NCBI RefSeq assembly: GCF_002794255.1
Contig: NZ_PGGW01000071.1
Span: 186,001 to 250,000 of the forward strand
DNA length: 64,000 nt
Source: Streptomyces carminius
Lineage (GTDB): Bacteria > Actinomycetota > Actinomycetes > Streptomycetales > Streptomycetaceae
Reading direction: 5' to 3'
In this document: in pieces, positions 1 to 8,494 of the stretch
Numbering within the stretch: position 1 is the first letter of the stretch
How the letters are laid out: the number at the start of each line of letters is the position of its first letter
The notes under the pieces: model-generated
The model's database searches: none
Seen by the model: the letters and a program-made list of their open reading frames with translations, nothing else
What the model was told of the DNA's origin: nothing
Program-made: the position numbers and the translations under genes

Positions 1-1
1 C

Positions 2-382
2 CCGCCCGTACCGCTGGACGGCTGGCCGAAGGAGCTGGCCCGGCTCCAGGTCTCCGGCACCGAGCTGACCGACCCCGCACCGCCCGCCGCACCCGCCCCC
101 GGGACGCCCGTGCTGTGGCTCAACCCGGCGCTGGAGATGTCCGCGGGCAAGGCGATGGCGCAGGCCGGGCACGGCGCCCAGTTCGTCTGGTGGGCGCTGG
201 ACGACGGTGCCCGCACCGCCTGGCGGGCGGCCGGCTTCCCGCTCGCCGTCCGTACCGCCCCGCCCGGACGGTGGGCGGAGCTGACGGCCGCGGGGCTGCC
301 GGTGGTGCGCGACGCCGGGTTCACCGAGATCGCCCCGGGGTCGGCCACGGTCGTCGCCGACCACCCGGCGCTGCGCCGCTGA
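2..382 (+). CDS. Peptidyl-tRNA hydrolase, PTH2-like (C-terminal part)
   Basis: The reading frame is open from the left edge and ends in TGA; the true start lies outside the window. The visible 126 residues contain an Asn-Pro-...-Met-Ser-Ala-Gly-Lys-Ala-Met-Ala-Gln-Ala-Gly-His-Gly-Ala block, which resembles the Lys...Ala-Gln...His core of archaeal/eukaryotic-type (Pth2) peptidyl-tRNA hydrolases that release peptides from tRNA. The end (TEIAPGSATVVADHP) fits the closing strand of that fold. The family call rests on this motif; the missing N-terminus limits certainty. Confidence 0.6.
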   Translation, partial: PPVPLDGWPKELARLQVSGTELTDPAPPAAPAPGTPVLWLNPALEMSAGKAMAQAGHGAQFVWWALDDGARTAWRAAGFPLAVRTAPPGRWAELTAAGLPVVRDAGFTEIAPGSATVVADHPALRR

Positions 383-415
383 GCCCGGCACCGGGAAACG
401 GTGAGGCGGTCTCGC

Positions 416-2110
416 TCACCTCTTCCCGGTGCCGCCCGTCCGCCGGTCCCGCAGCCTGCTGAGCCGGCCCGTCCCCTGTTCGCGCGGCCCGCGGTCCGTC
501 CCGCCGTTCCCGGCCCGGTCCCGCTCCTGCTCCTTTTCCTGCTCCGCCCGCTTGCGCAGCGCCGGGGGCGGGCCGGCGAGCTCGGGGAAGTCGGTGCGCA
601 GCGCGCGCCGCAGCGCGTACATCATCAGGAAGGCCAGGACGAAGAACGGCAGGCCGAAGACCGTGATCACCTCGGCGAGCGCGTCGAGGCCGCTCTTGCC
701 GGTGGCGGCGATCAGGGTGCCCGCGACCACGCCCTCGGTGATCGCCCAGAAGACCCGCTGCCGGGTCGGTCCGCCCTCGCCCCGCTGTCCGGCGCAGAGC
801 ATGTCCACCACCAGGGACGCCGAGTCGGAGGAGGTGGTGAAGAAGATGACCACGATCAGCACCGACAGGACGGAGACGGCGGTGGTCAGCGGGTAGCTCT
901 CCAGGAAGGTGAACAGCGCGCCGGGGACGTCGCCCTCCACGACGACCGTCCGTACGAGCTCGCTCTCGCCGTCCAGCTCCAGGTCGATGGCGGACAGTCC
1001 GAAGATGCTGAACCAGACGATGGTGAAGGCCGTCGGCAGGCCCAGGACACCGATGACGAACTCCCGGATCGTGCGCCCCTTGGAGATCCGGGCGATGAAG
1101 ATGCCCACGAACGGCGACCAGGTGATCGTCCAGGCCCAGTAGAACACCGTCCAACTGCCCTGCCAGCCGGTGTTGGCGAAGGTGTCGTTCCAGAACGCCA
1201 GGGACACCAGCTGGGACAGGTAGATGCCGACGCTCTCGATGACGCCCTTGGCCAGGAACAGCGTCGCCCCGGTGAGGAACACGAAGACCATCAGCCCGAT
1301 GGCCATGATGATGTTGATGTTCGACAGCCGCCGGATCCCCTTGTCCAGGCCGAAGACCACCGAGGTGGTGGCGATGGCCGTGATCACGGTGATCAGCAGG
1401 ACCTGGACCAGGGAGTTCTCCGGCAGACCGAACAGCCGCGCGAGTCCGCTGTTGATCTGCAGGGTGCCCAGGCCGATGGAGACCGCGACGCCGAAGAGGG
1501 TGCCCATCACCGCCGTGATGTCCACGATCCGGCCCGCGGTGCCGTTGATGCGGTCGCCCAGCAGGGGCTGGAGGACGGAGCTGACCCGGAACGGCAGTCC
1601 GCGCACGTAGACGAAGTAGGCGAAGGTCAGGGCCGGCAGGCAGAAGATGGACCAGGTGTGCAGGCCGAAGTGGTACAGCGAGTAGGCCATGGCCATCCTG
1701 GCCGCCTCCACCGTCTGCGGCTCGACGCCCTGCTGCGGCGGTACGGCGAAGTGGCTGATGGGTTCGGCGACCCCCCAGAACATCAGGATCGTGCCGATCC
1801 CGGCGGCGAACAGCATCGCGAACCAGGCCCGCGTGGTGTACTCCGGACGCTCGTCCTGCCCTCCCAGCCGCACATGGCCGTACCGTCCGACGGCCGTCCA
1901 CAGCAGGAAGATCACGAAGGAGGTCACCCCGAGGATGTAGAACCATCCCAGGTTGGTGAGGAGCCAGTCCGAGGCCGCCGCGAAGGTCCGGTCCACCTGC
2001 TCCGTCAGCGTGATCGCCGTGACGACGAACACGACCGTGAGCGCCGCGGAGGTGAAGAAGATGACGGAATCGGTGCGGAGGCCGAGCCTTCGCTGCAGTT
2101 TCTCCAGCAT
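416..2110 (-). CDS. BCCT-family betaine/choline/carnitine transporter
   Basis: A 564-residue secondary transporter that would take up compatible solutes such as glycine betaine, driven by Na+ or H+. About 12 hydrophobic segments are visible. The family signature WTITWSPFVGIFIARISKG is intact, as is the GILxFWGVAEP loop; the usual GMG substrate motif reads GIG here, so substrate preference may differ from BetP. A short charged C-terminal tail rich in Arg, Glu and Gly follows, as in osmosensing members. The start at 2110 (MLEKLQRRLG) has GGAG a few bases upstream; longer in-frame extensions overlap the divergent DUF692 gene and look like Arg/Gly-rich shadow sequence. Confidence 0.9.
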   Translation of the reverse strand: MLEKLQRRLGLRTDSVIFFTSAALTVVFVVTAITLTEQVDRTFAAASDWLLTNLGWFYILGVTSFVIFLLWTAVGRYGHVRLGGQDERPEYTTRAWFAMLFAAGIGTILMFWGVAEPISHFAVPPQQGVEPQTVEAARMAMAYSLYHFGLHTWSIFCLPALTFAYFVYVRGLPFRVSSVLQPLLGDRINGTAGRIVDITAVMGTLFGVAVSIGLGTLQINSGLARLFGLPENSLVQVLLITVITAIATTSVVFGLDKGIRRLSNINIIMAIGLMVFVFLTGATLFLAKGVIESVGIYLSQLVSLAFWNDTFANTGWQGSWTVFYWAWTITWSPFVGIFIARISKGRTIREFVIGVLGLPTAFTIVWFSIFGLSAIDLELDGESELVRTVVVEGDVPGALFTFLESYPLTTAVSVLSVLIVVIFFTTSSDSASLVVDMLCAGQRGEGGPTRQRVFWAITEGVVAGTLIAATGKSGLDALAEVITVFGLPFFVLAFLMMYALRRALRTDFPELAGPPPALRKRAEQEKEQERDRAGNGGTDRGPREQGTGRLSRLRDRRTGGTGKR

Positions 2111-2302
2111 GGAAGTCTCCTGTGGGGGGTCAGCAGATTCTGTTCCCTTCTGGCCCCGGAGGCGGAAAGAACACGCGGAACAGGACACATCCCGACCGGA
2201 CAAGCTCAAATGAAGCTCTGAAACCGCCACCGCGCGGTTGGCGTCCTCTCCCTCCGGAGATGACACCCGCGGGGCGGGAGGAGCCGGAGAGGGGGCGCGG
2301 CC

Positions 2303-3151
2303 ATGCGGCAGGCGGTGACACGGCTGGGCACGGGCATCGGCTGGCGGCCGGAGATCGCCGACGTGATCGACGCGCTGCCCGGCGTCGACTGGGTCGAGGT
2401 GGTGGCGGAGAACGTCTGCCCGGACCATCTGCCCGAGGCCCTGCTGCGGCTGCGCGAGCGCGGCACCACCGTGGTGCCGCACGGGGTGGGGCTCGGACTG
2501 GGCGGCGCCCACCGTCCGGACCCGGCCCGGCTGGCGACGCTGGCGCGGCGGGCCGAGGTGCTGGGCGCGCCGCTGGTCACCGAGCACATCGCGTTCGTCC
2601 GGGTCGGCGGCCCGGGGACTGGCGCGCCCGCGATGGAGGCCGGGCACCTGCTGCCGGTGCCGCGCACCCGCGACGCGCTGGACGTGCTCTGCGAGAACGT
2701 CGCCGTCGCCCAGGACGCCCTGCCCGTGCCGCTGGCCCTGGAGAACATCGCCGCCCTGGTCCGCTGGCCCGGCGAGGAACTGACGGAGGCGCGGTTCCTC
2801 ACCGAACTGGTGGAGCGCACCGGGGTCGGCCTGCTGATCGACGTGGCCAACCTGCACACCAACCACGTCAACCGCGGTGAGGACCCGTCCGCTGTCCTGG
2901 CCGGGCTGCCGCTGGAGGCGCTGGCGTACGTGCACGTGGCGGGCGGGGTGGAGCGGGACGGGGTGTGGCACGACAGCCACGCCCATCCGGTGCCCGAGCC
3001 GGTGCTGGGCATCCTGGCCGAGCTGTGCGCGCGCACCGCGCCGCCGGGGGTGCTGCTGGAGCGCGACGACGCCTTTCCGCCCGGCCGCGAGCTGGCGGCG
3101 GAGCTGTCCGCGGTCCGCGCCGTCTTCGAGGGGGCGACGGCTCGTGCCTGA
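2303..3151 (+). CDS. DUF692 family protein (MbnB/TglH-like iron enzyme)
   Basis: A 282-residue TIM-barrel protein of the DUF692 group. Characterised members (MbnB, TglH) are multinuclear iron oxygenases that modify Cys in peptides. Metal-site landmarks are visible: EVVAENV, HGVGLGLG, TEHIAF, LALENIA, LLIDVANLHTNHVN, YVHVAGG, HDSHAHPVP and LLERDD, supplying the expected His, Asp and Glu ligands. ATG at 2303 follows GGAGAGGGGGCG. It is divergent from the BCCT gene and overlaps the next gene by 8 bp, so the two are probably translated together. No Cys-containing precursor peptide is obvious in the 190-bp upstream gap, so the substrate is unknown. Confidence 0.85.
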   Translation: MRQAVTRLGTGIGWRPEIADVIDALPGVDWVEVVAENVCPDHLPEALLRLRERGTTVVPHGVGLGLGGAHRPDPARLATLARRAEVLGAPLVTEHIAFVRVGGPGTGAPAMEAGHLLPVPRTRDALDVLCENVAVAQDALPVPLALENIAALVRWPGEELTEARFLTELVERTGVGLLIDVANLHTNHVNRGEDPSAVLAGLPLEALAYVHVAGGVERDGVWHDSHAHPVPEPVLGILAELCARTAPPGVLLERDDAFPPGRELAAELSAVRAVFEGATARA

Positions 3152-3605
3152 CATCCCCGCCCGCACCACCACCCCCGGTGCCGTCGGCGTACCCGACACC
3201 GAGGCGGCCCGGCGGCGCCTCGCCGCGGCCCAGACCGCCCTGCTGGCGGCGCTGACCGCCGGCGCACCGGCGCCCGAGGGCTTCGACCCCGAGCGGCTGC
3301 GCGTCCAGGCCCGGGCGCTGACCGCCAAGCGCGCCGCCGTCGTCGCCCGGGTCGCGCCCGAGCTGCCCCGGATCCTGGGTGACGGCTACCGCCCGGCGTT
3401 CACCTCCTACGCCGACGGCCGCCCGCTGACCGGCGGCCACCGCCAGGACGCCCTGCGCTTCGCCGCGCACCTGCTGGCGTCCGGCACCCCGTCCCGTACC
3501 GAGCGGCGGGAGCTGCGCCGCTGGTACCGCGAGCGCTCCGGCGGGGCCCGTCGGGGGTGGGGCCCCGCCGGACGCCTGCTGCGCCGCCTGCTGACCGGCG
3601 CCTGA
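3144..3605 (+). CDS. DUF2063-like partner of the DUF692 protein
   Basis: 153 residues from a GTG start that overlaps the DUF692 stop by 8 bp. The core (FDPERLRVQARALTAKR, then APELPRILGDGYRPAF, then a GGHRQDALRFAAHL helix) follows the pattern of the N-terminal helical domain of DUF2063 proteins such as MbnC and TglI: Arg-rich helix, a 'P.l..lLG...F' turn, then a length of helix. In known systems this partner binds the precursor peptide and the DUF692 enzyme. The match is by pattern only and the protein is shorter than many relatives. The C-terminus is Arg/Gly-rich. Confidence 0.5.
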   Translation: MPDIPARTTTPGAVGVPDTEAARRRLAAAQTALLAALTAGAPAPEGFDPERLRVQARALTAKRAAVVARVAPELPRILGDGYRPAFTSYADGRPLTGGHRQDALRFAAHLLASGTPSRTERRELRRWYRERSGGARRGWGPAGRLLRRLLTGA

Positions 3606-3627
3606 GCGCCGCCCACCGAAATCCGGA

Positions 3628-3963
3628 TCAGATCATGGCCTTCTCCTCGGTGACCATGACCGCGACTGTGCTCATGTCGATGAATTTCGGTTCGTCCGGG
3701 TTGACCAGCTTCCTGTAGTTCTCGGAGGAGAAGAAGGCGTTGTGGTCCTCCCAGTCGTCGAACCAGATCTCCGTCAGGCCGTCATAGGCGGGACCCGGGT
3801 AGTTCTCGGCGGGCACCGGGTGCGACACGACATACTTCCGCACGTAGCGCCGCGCCTCCGGAATGGAGGTGAACAGCGGACCGTGCCGGTCCCGGTGATA
3901 CTCGACGAACCGCTCGAAGGACATTCCCCCGACACGATTGATCATGAAGGCAAGCTTGATCAA
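3628..3963 (-). CDS. EthD-domain protein
   Basis: A small (111 aa) dimeric alpha+beta barrel protein of the EthD type, seen in monooxygenase and polyketide-modifying contexts. Visible landmarks are FVEYHRDRHGPLF near the N-terminus, RRYVRKYVVSHPVP in the middle and a 'DGLTEIWFDDWEDHNAFF' segment. TTG at 3963 is preferred because GGGAGAA lies 5 bases upstream; longer in-frame versions have no homologous sequence. It is divergent from a MerR regulator across a palindromic operator, so it is the likely regulated target. Substrate unknown. Confidence 0.7.
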   Translation of the reverse strand: MIKLAFMINRVGGMSFERFVEYHRDRHGPLFTSIPEARRYVRKYVVSHPVPAENYPGPAYDGLTEIWFDDWEDHNAFFSSENYRKLVNPDEPKFIDMSTVAVMVTEEKAMI

Positions 3964-4046
3964 CGACTTCTCCCTTGTCGCAGAGCCACACCGAGCACTG
4001 GACACGAAGTGGCATGACAGGCAACCGCAGGAGTTAACCTAGACCT

Positions 4047-4060
4047 TCACATCGATGTGA
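4047..4060. promoter_or_regulatory. Perfect 14-bp palindrome, probable MerR operator
   Basis: TCACATCGATGTGA is a perfect dyad in the gap between the divergent EthD and MerR genes. With one mismatch on each side it extends to a 20-bp dyad beginning CCT and ending GGG (4044-4063), the length and shape of sites bound by MerR dimers between promoter elements. Binding by the adjacent MerR protein is inferred. Confidence 0.6.
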
Positions 4061-4101
4061 GGGGCAAGTCGTTGTGACCCAGTACACAGCGGGGAGTCGG
4101 G

Positions 4102-4476
4102 ATGCGAATCGGTGAGCTGTCCGCCCGGACAGGAGTCAGCCGTCGGTCGCTGCGCTACTACGAGGACCAGGGCCTGCTCGTCAGCTCACGCTCCGCCAGC
4201 GGGCAGCGCCACTACGACGACGGGCATGTCCGGCGAGTCCGGCTCATACAGGCGTTCCTGGCCGCGGGCGTGTCCAGCAGCAGCATCGCCGCGATGGTTC
4301 CCTGCATGGCGGAGCCCAGCAGGGAAAAGGCTCAGAAAGCTCTGGAAGTAATGAATCACGAGCGAGCCCGGCTGTCCTTCGCGATGGACAGTCTTACTGC
4401 CGCCAGGTCCGCGCTCGACCATCTCATCGAGACCAATCAGAAATACCTGAGAGAGGTGGAGGAAATCGAGTCGTAG
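4102..4476 (+). CDS. MerR-family transcriptional regulator
   Basis: 124 residues. The N-terminal winged helix is canonical (MRIGELSARTGVSRRSLRYYE, then QRHYDDGHVRRVRLIQAFLAAG). The C-terminal half is a dimerising coiled coil (RARLSFAMDSLTAARSALDHLIE) and there is no large effector domain, so the signal, if any, is not evident; a single Cys near residue 69 is not a metal site by itself. ATG at 4102 follows GGGGAG. It is likely to act at the palindrome in the upstream gap on both itself and the divergent EthD gene. Confidence 0.85.
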   Translation: MRIGELSARTGVSRRSLRYYEDQGLLVSSRSASGQRHYDDGHVRRVRLIQAFLAAGVSSSSIAAMVPCMAEPSREKAQKALEVMNHERARLSFAMDSLTAARSALDHLIETNQKYLREVEEIES

Positions 4477-4569
4477 ACCGATCACCCCACGAGATCCCTC
4501 ACTCTCAAACGGTGCCCCCGGAAAGCAACACAGTCACTTTGATCCGATGCAGCTTTCCGGGGCACTCGC

Positions 4570-4773
4570 TCACCTCACGCGTTCCATGAACGCGGCCCAC
4601 CCGTCCCGGCCGATCCGCAGCACAGGCCCGTCACCGGCAGCCTTCGAGTCCCGCACGTACACAGCACCCGAACCGGCAGCCACCTCCACACAGTCACCGC
4701 CGTCCGAGCCGCTGTAGCTGCTCTTGAACCAACGCAGCCCGTCCACGTTCTCGGTTATCCGCTCCACGGTCAT
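4570..4773 (-). CDS. DUF397 small acidic protein
   Basis: 67 residues with the DUF397 signature: WFKSSYSGSDGGDCVEVA, then VYVRDSKAAGDGPVLRIGRDGWAAF. Such proteins (e.g. SCO4542) sit beside an HTH-DUF5753 regulator in abaA/whiJ-type clusters and are thought to antagonise it, controlling development and antibiotic production. Its ATG overlaps the stop of the upstream regulator gene by 4 bp, giving translational coupling. Confidence 0.88.
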   Translation of the reverse strand: MTVERITENVDGLRWFKSSYSGSDGGDCVEVAAGSGAVYVRDSKAAGDGPVLRIGRDGWAAFMERVR

Positions 4774-5627
4774 GCCTCTCCTACCATCCGTTCGATGAGT
4801 CGCGCAGACTCCTCGGCGTTCAGGGCCTGCGATCGCAACTTGCCATGCCGCAGCCCGAAGGTGCTGGCTTCTGCCGGGCTACGGACAACATGCCCAACGC
4901 CCTGGGACTCGAAGTATCCGATGCGCCGGTGTTCCTCCGTCTCCACCACCACGAACGGGCCGTTCCTGCCCAGGTGGAGCCCTCGCCGAGCAGGCATGAC
5001 CTGCACCTCCACGTTCGGCAGCGTGCCCACCTCCAGCAACCGCCGATACTGCTCGCGCATCGCCTCCGGGCTGCCCACGGGATCGCGCAGTGCCTCCTCG
5101 CTGATGATGAACGACAGCTCCGCCATCGGCACCCGCATCAGCAACTTCTGGCGGCCGAGCCGCGCGTCCGTGTGCTGGTCGATGGTCTCCTGGTCGAGCT
5201 GCGGGCAGTGCCCGGCGAACAGCGCCCGCGCGTAGCCCTCCGTCTGCAACAGCCCCGCCACCAGCAGCGGGTCGTACGAGAAGCGGCTGAGCACCTCGGC
5301 CTCGATGAGCGCGAAGTCGCGGAAGAAGCGCGGCAGTTTGGCCCGGTCCACCTCGTCCTGGAGCACCTCCAGGACTCCCCCGGCCGCCAGCACCCGTTCC
5401 GCGCCCGCCGTGAACGACGCCTTCGCCGGCCGCCGTCCCTGTTCGACCGAGGCGACCTGGTCCAGCGAGTAGTCGATGGCCTCCCCCAGCTCCGGCTGGC
5501 TCAGCCCGGCCCGATTGCGCAGGTGCTGGAGCAGCGTGCCGTAGGCCACCCACACCCCGGGCAGGTCCTCGTTCCCCTCCTTCTTCCGCGCCGTGCGACT
5601 GTTCCGCGCGTCCCGCACCCCACTCAC
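4770..5627 (-). CDS. XRE-family regulator with DUF5753 domain (WhiJ-like)
   Basis: 285 residues. The N-terminal helix-turn-helix spans about residues 25-80 (LLQHLRNRAGLSQPELGEAI, then DQVASVEQGRRPA). The remainder is the DUF5753 ligand/partner domain, with landmarks PRFFRDFALIEAEVLSRFSYDPLLVAGLLQT and VGTLPNVEVQVMP typical of Streptomyces paralogues. GTG at 5627 has GGAAGG upstream; in-frame GTG at 5618 is an alternative. It forms a 4-bp overlapping operon with DUF397 and is divergent from an RsbW-like ATPase gene, completing the abaA-like triad. Confidence 0.85.
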   Translation of the reverse strand: MSGVRDARNSRTARKKEGNEDLPGVWVAYGTLLQHLRNRAGLSQPELGEAIDYSLDQVASVEQGRRPAKASFTAGAERVLAAGGVLEVLQDEVDRAKLPRFFRDFALIEAEVLSRFSYDPLLVAGLLQTEGYARALFAGHCPQLDQETIDQHTDARLGRQKLLMRVPMAELSFIISEEALRDPVGSPEAMREQYRRLLEVGTLPNVEVQVMPARRGLHLGRNGPFVVVETEEHRRIGYFESQGVGHVVRSPAEASTFGLRHGKLRSQALNAEESARLIERMVGEA

Positions 5628-5823
5628 GTCCTTCCGTTCCGGCTGCGCCCCCGTACCGGCGGGGTAATGTCCAACGCGGCCCGGAACGGCGGGGACACGG
5701 ACGCGGCCCCGTACAACCGCCGTACAACCGGGGCGGCCGGACACCGGCGCGCTCCGTACCACGACCACGTCGTACGGCCGTCGTCCCTGTTCGGCGGCGC
5801 GTCCACCCGCCCACGCTGGCGAG

Positions 5824-6294
5824 GTGACACACCGACAGACCGCCGGCGAGCCCGGCGCCCCCGCCCACCACACGATCCTGCGGTTCAGCGGCACCGGGCG
5901 GGGCGCCCGGCTGACGCGCAGGCTCGCCGTCCAGCAGTTCGCCGAGTGGACCGGGCTGCCACACGGCTGCGACGCCGCGCACGCCGTCGCCCTCGTCACG
6001 GGTGAGCTGGCGGCCAACGCCGTCACGCACGGCAGCCTGCCCGGCCGGGACATCCGGGTGACGCTGCTCCTGCCGCACCGGCCGCCCGAACCCGTCGTCC
6101 GCATCGAGGTGACGGACACCCGCCCGGACCGTCTCCCCCGCCACCCGGCGGCCGGGCCGCCGCCCGCCGAGCCGACGTCGGGGCGGGGGCTTCTCCTGGT
6201 CGCCGTCTACGCCCGGCGCTGGGGGTGCGAGGTCCACGACGCGTACACCAAGACCGTCTGGGCGGAGGTGGCACTGCCCACCCCCGTCCCGTGA
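5824..6294 (+). CDS. ATP-binding anti-sigma-like protein (HATPase_c_2)
   Basis: 156 residues with a GHKL ATPase fold of the RsbW/SpoIIAB kind: N box ELAANAVTHGS, G1 box VTDTRP, G2 box GRGLLLV. Streptomyces carries dozens of these beside HTH-DUF5753/DUF397 pairs. They may bind sigma or anti-anti-sigma factors, but the partner of this one is not visible. Start is the GTG at 5824, divergent from the HTH-DUF5753 gene with about 195 bp between them for both promoters. Confidence 0.82.
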   Translation: MTHRQTAGEPGAPAHHTILRFSGTGRGARLTRRLAVQQFAEWTGLPHGCDAAHAVALVTGELAANAVTHGSLPGRDIRVTLLLPHRPPEPVVRIEVTDTRPDRLPRHPAAGPPPAEPTSGRGLLLVAVYARRWGCEVHDAYTKTVWAEVALPTPVP

Positions 6295-6466
6295 CCCCGG
6301 CCCGCCGCGCGGTTCGCGGTCGCCGGGACCCACCACAGGGCGGGACCAGGGGCCGGTGCCTTCCGCCGCCCGACCGGCGCATGTACCGAAAGCGTGTGCG
6401 ACGGCGGGCGTGCCGTAGTACTCCTGAAGGTTGCGAAGACAGGTCCGTTCTCGTTTGGAGTCGTCG

Positions 6467-6814
6467 ATGACTGTGCGCCGTGTCGTGCCCAACATCCGGT
6501 CGGAGGCCGTCCGGGAGAGCAGGGAGTTCTACGGCCTGCTGGGCTTCGAGGAGGTCATGAACCACGGCTGGATCATGACGCTCGCCTCACCGTCCAGCCC
6601 GGCGGCGCAGATCAGTGTCATGACCGACGACAGGACCGCTCCCGTCGTGCCCGACATGAGTGTCGAGGTGGACGACGTGGACGCGGCCTACGCGGCCGTG
6701 CGGGAGAGCGGCGCGGAGATCGTCCATCCCCTGCAGGACGAGGAGTGGGGCGTGCGGCGGTTCTTCGTCCGCGACCCGAGCGGACGGGTGGTCAACGTGC
6801 TGAGCCACCGCTGA
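6467..6814 (+). CDS. VOC/glyoxalase-fold protein
   Basis: 115 residues of the vicinal-oxygen-chelate fold: RRVVPNIRSEAVRESREFYG at the start, an internal beta-alpha repeat, and the C-terminal RRFFVRDPSGRVVNVLSH block. ATG at 6467 (MTVRRVV) is chosen because GGAG lies 8 bases upstream; the longer in-frame extension has no family match. Function within the superfamily (isomerase, dioxygenase, resistance) cannot be told from sequence. Confidence 0.8.
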   Translation: MTVRRVVPNIRSEAVRESREFYGLLGFEEVMNHGWIMTLASPSSPAAQISVMTDDRTAPVVPDMSVEVDDVDAAYAAVRESGAEIVHPLQDEEWGVRRFFVRDPSGRVVNVLSHR

Positions 6815-6863
6815 CGGCCCTCGCGGACCGGGGGCCCGCCCGGCGTTCGCGTCCCCGGTGCGC

Positions 6864-7163
6864 TCAGCGGACGCGCTCGACCACGCGGTCGTCGGTGTGG
6901 AGGAGGTAGTCGTCCGGGTCCAGGTCCATGGCCTCGCGCTCGGGGGACGCCCAGTACGCGGCGTTGCGCTCCGCGAAGGTACCCGGGCCGTCGTAGGAGA
7001 GCAGCCACACGAACCGGCTGCGTTCCCGGTCCGCCCAGGCCCCGTCGACCGTGAACCCCAGCCTCGGACGCAGCGGGACGACCTCTCTCCGCCACCGCTC
7101 CACCCACGCGTCGAGCATGCCGTCCCGGACGGTGTACGTGCGCAGTTGCGTGGTCTTCGCCAA
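6864..7163 (-). CDS. NIPSNAP-family protein
   Basis: 99 residues with a ferredoxin-like alpha+beta barrel of the NIPSNAP type: QLRTYTVRDGMLDAWVERWR, then 'RSRFVWLLSYDGPGTF', then AAYWASPEREAM. The TTG at 7163 is preferred since GGAGGGG lies about 8 bases upstream; an Arg/Pro-rich in-frame extension upstream looks non-coding. Role unknown. It is convergent with the VOC gene. Confidence 0.72.
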   Translation of the reverse strand: MAKTTQLRTYTVRDGMLDAWVERWRREVVPLRPRLGFTVDGAWADRERSRFVWLLSYDGPGTFAERNAAYWASPEREAMDLDPDDYLLHTDDRVVERVR

Positions 7164-7630
7164 GGGGGCGTCCCCTCCGGTCAGGGGCCGTGGCACAGCG
7201 TGGTGCGGGTGCGGCCGGTCTCCAGGACGCGTGTCATCGTCCGGCATCCGCCGCCCCCCGGCCCGCCACTTCGCAGGCAGGGGGCCAGGCGTTCGGGAGA
7301 TCACCCCGCTGAAGGGCACTCAGGGTCTACGGCCGCACACGGGCCCAACTGGCCGGGGCCGGCTCCGGCGACGTCCGCCGTACCGTCCGCGTCGTCCTGG
7401 ACGACGGAGCCGCGCCGACCACGAGTGGGAAGGACCGGGCCGCCGGCCGGGGCCATAGGAATCCCCTATACCCCCTGCCGATATTTCGTCTTTGCCTCTC
7501 GCTCTTTCCCGGACGTACCGTCAAATGGCTCGACAAGGGCGATCACCTCGTTTTCTCCGGGATTCGCGCGCTGCGCACATCGCCTTTCTTCCGTCGAGCG
7601 GACGAAGACGTTGTCGAGAGGACCGGTGGC
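7164..7630. other. 467-bp non-coding gap
   Basis: I see no supported gene here. It should hold the promoter of the NIPSNAP gene (leftward) and of the SDR pair (rightward). The stretch 7455-7520 is notably less GC-rich (ATAGGAATCCCCTATACCCC region) than its surroundings, as expected of a promoter, but no clear -10/-35 pair stands out. Confidence 0.4.
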
Positions 7631-8416
7631 ATGGCCACGACCGAGAACGGATCGGGAAAGCCGGAGCTCGCGGGAAAGCGGGCCCTGGTCACGGGTGGTT
7701 CCCGGGGAATCGGGGCGGCCGTCGTGCGCCGGCTCCTGGACGCGGGCGCCGAGGTGCTGACGACCGCCCGGACGGCGGCGGACACGGTGCCGGAGGGTGC
7801 CGCCTTCGTGGCGGCCGACGTACGGACCCGGGCCGGCGCGGCGGCGATCGCCGAGGCCGCACGGGAGACGCTCGGCGGGGTGGACGTCCTGGTCCACAAC
7901 GTGGGCGGGGCGCGGCCGTACGAGGGCACCTCGGCCATCCCCGACGAGGTGTGGCAGGACTCGCTGGACCTCAACTACCTGGCGTCGGTGCGGCTGGACT
8001 CGCTGCTGGTGCCGGGGATGCGGAAGCAGGGCTCGGGGGCGATCGTGCACGTCTCCACGGCCGCGGTCCGCACCCCGGGAGGACCGTTCCTGCACTACAC
8101 GGCGGCGAAGGCGGCGCTGGAGAACTACAGCCGGGGACTGGCCCTGGAGCTGGCCCCGTTCGGCATCCGGGTCAACACCGTGAGTCCCGGCCGGGTCACC
8201 ACCCCCGGCGGTGTGCGGACGCGGGAGCAGTGGGCGCGCATGGACCCGGCGCAGAGCCAGGAGGCGCAGAGCCAGGACGGCGGCCCGGTGCCGCTGGGAC
8301 GCGACGGGCGGCCCGACGACCTCGCCCACACGGTGCTGTTCCTGGTGTCCGACCGGGCGGACTGGCTGACCGGGAGCAATCTTGTCGTGGACGGCGGCGA
8401 ATTCCCCCGGGCCTGA
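7631..8416 (+). CDS. Short-chain dehydrogenase/reductase (first of pair)
   Basis: 261 residues, classical SDR: cofactor loop TGGSRGIG near residue 21, NVGG at the NNAG position, catalytic Ser in VHVSTAA, and Tyr/Lys in HYTAAKAALENY. The VRVNTVSPGRV segment and C-terminal VVDGGEFPRA complete the Rossmann fold. A flexible Gln/Ser-rich insert (PAQSQEAQSQDGGP) replaces part of the substrate loop. NAD(P)-dependent oxidoreductase of unknown substrate, 78 bp upstream of a second SDR gene. Confidence 0.88.
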   Translation: MATTENGSGKPELAGKRALVTGGSRGIGAAVVRRLLDAGAEVLTTARTAADTVPEGAAFVAADVRTRAGAAAIAEAARETLGGVDVLVHNVGGARPYEGTSAIPDEVWQDSLDLNYLASVRLDSLLVPGMRKQGSGAIVHVSTAAVRTPGGPFLHYTAAKAALENYSRGLALELAPFGIRVNTVSPGRVTTPGGVRTREQWARMDPAQSQEAQSQDGGPVPLGRDGRPDDLAHTVLFLVSDRADWLTGSNLVVDGGEFPRA

Positions 8417-8494
8417 CACCGACGGATTCCGGAACGCCGTTTCCGGCGAAACAGCTCACCGACTTCCAAGAGAAAGCAACGAGGAAACACCGGC

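Noticed and set aside
321..1946. 541-codon minus-strand open frame over the BCCT gene
   Set aside because: His/Arg/Gly-rich shadow; the other frame gives a clean BCCT transporter.
2113..3328. Upstream in-frame extension of the BCCT gene
   Set aside because: Low-complexity Arg/Gly sequence antisense to the DUF692 gene; good ribosome site at 2110.
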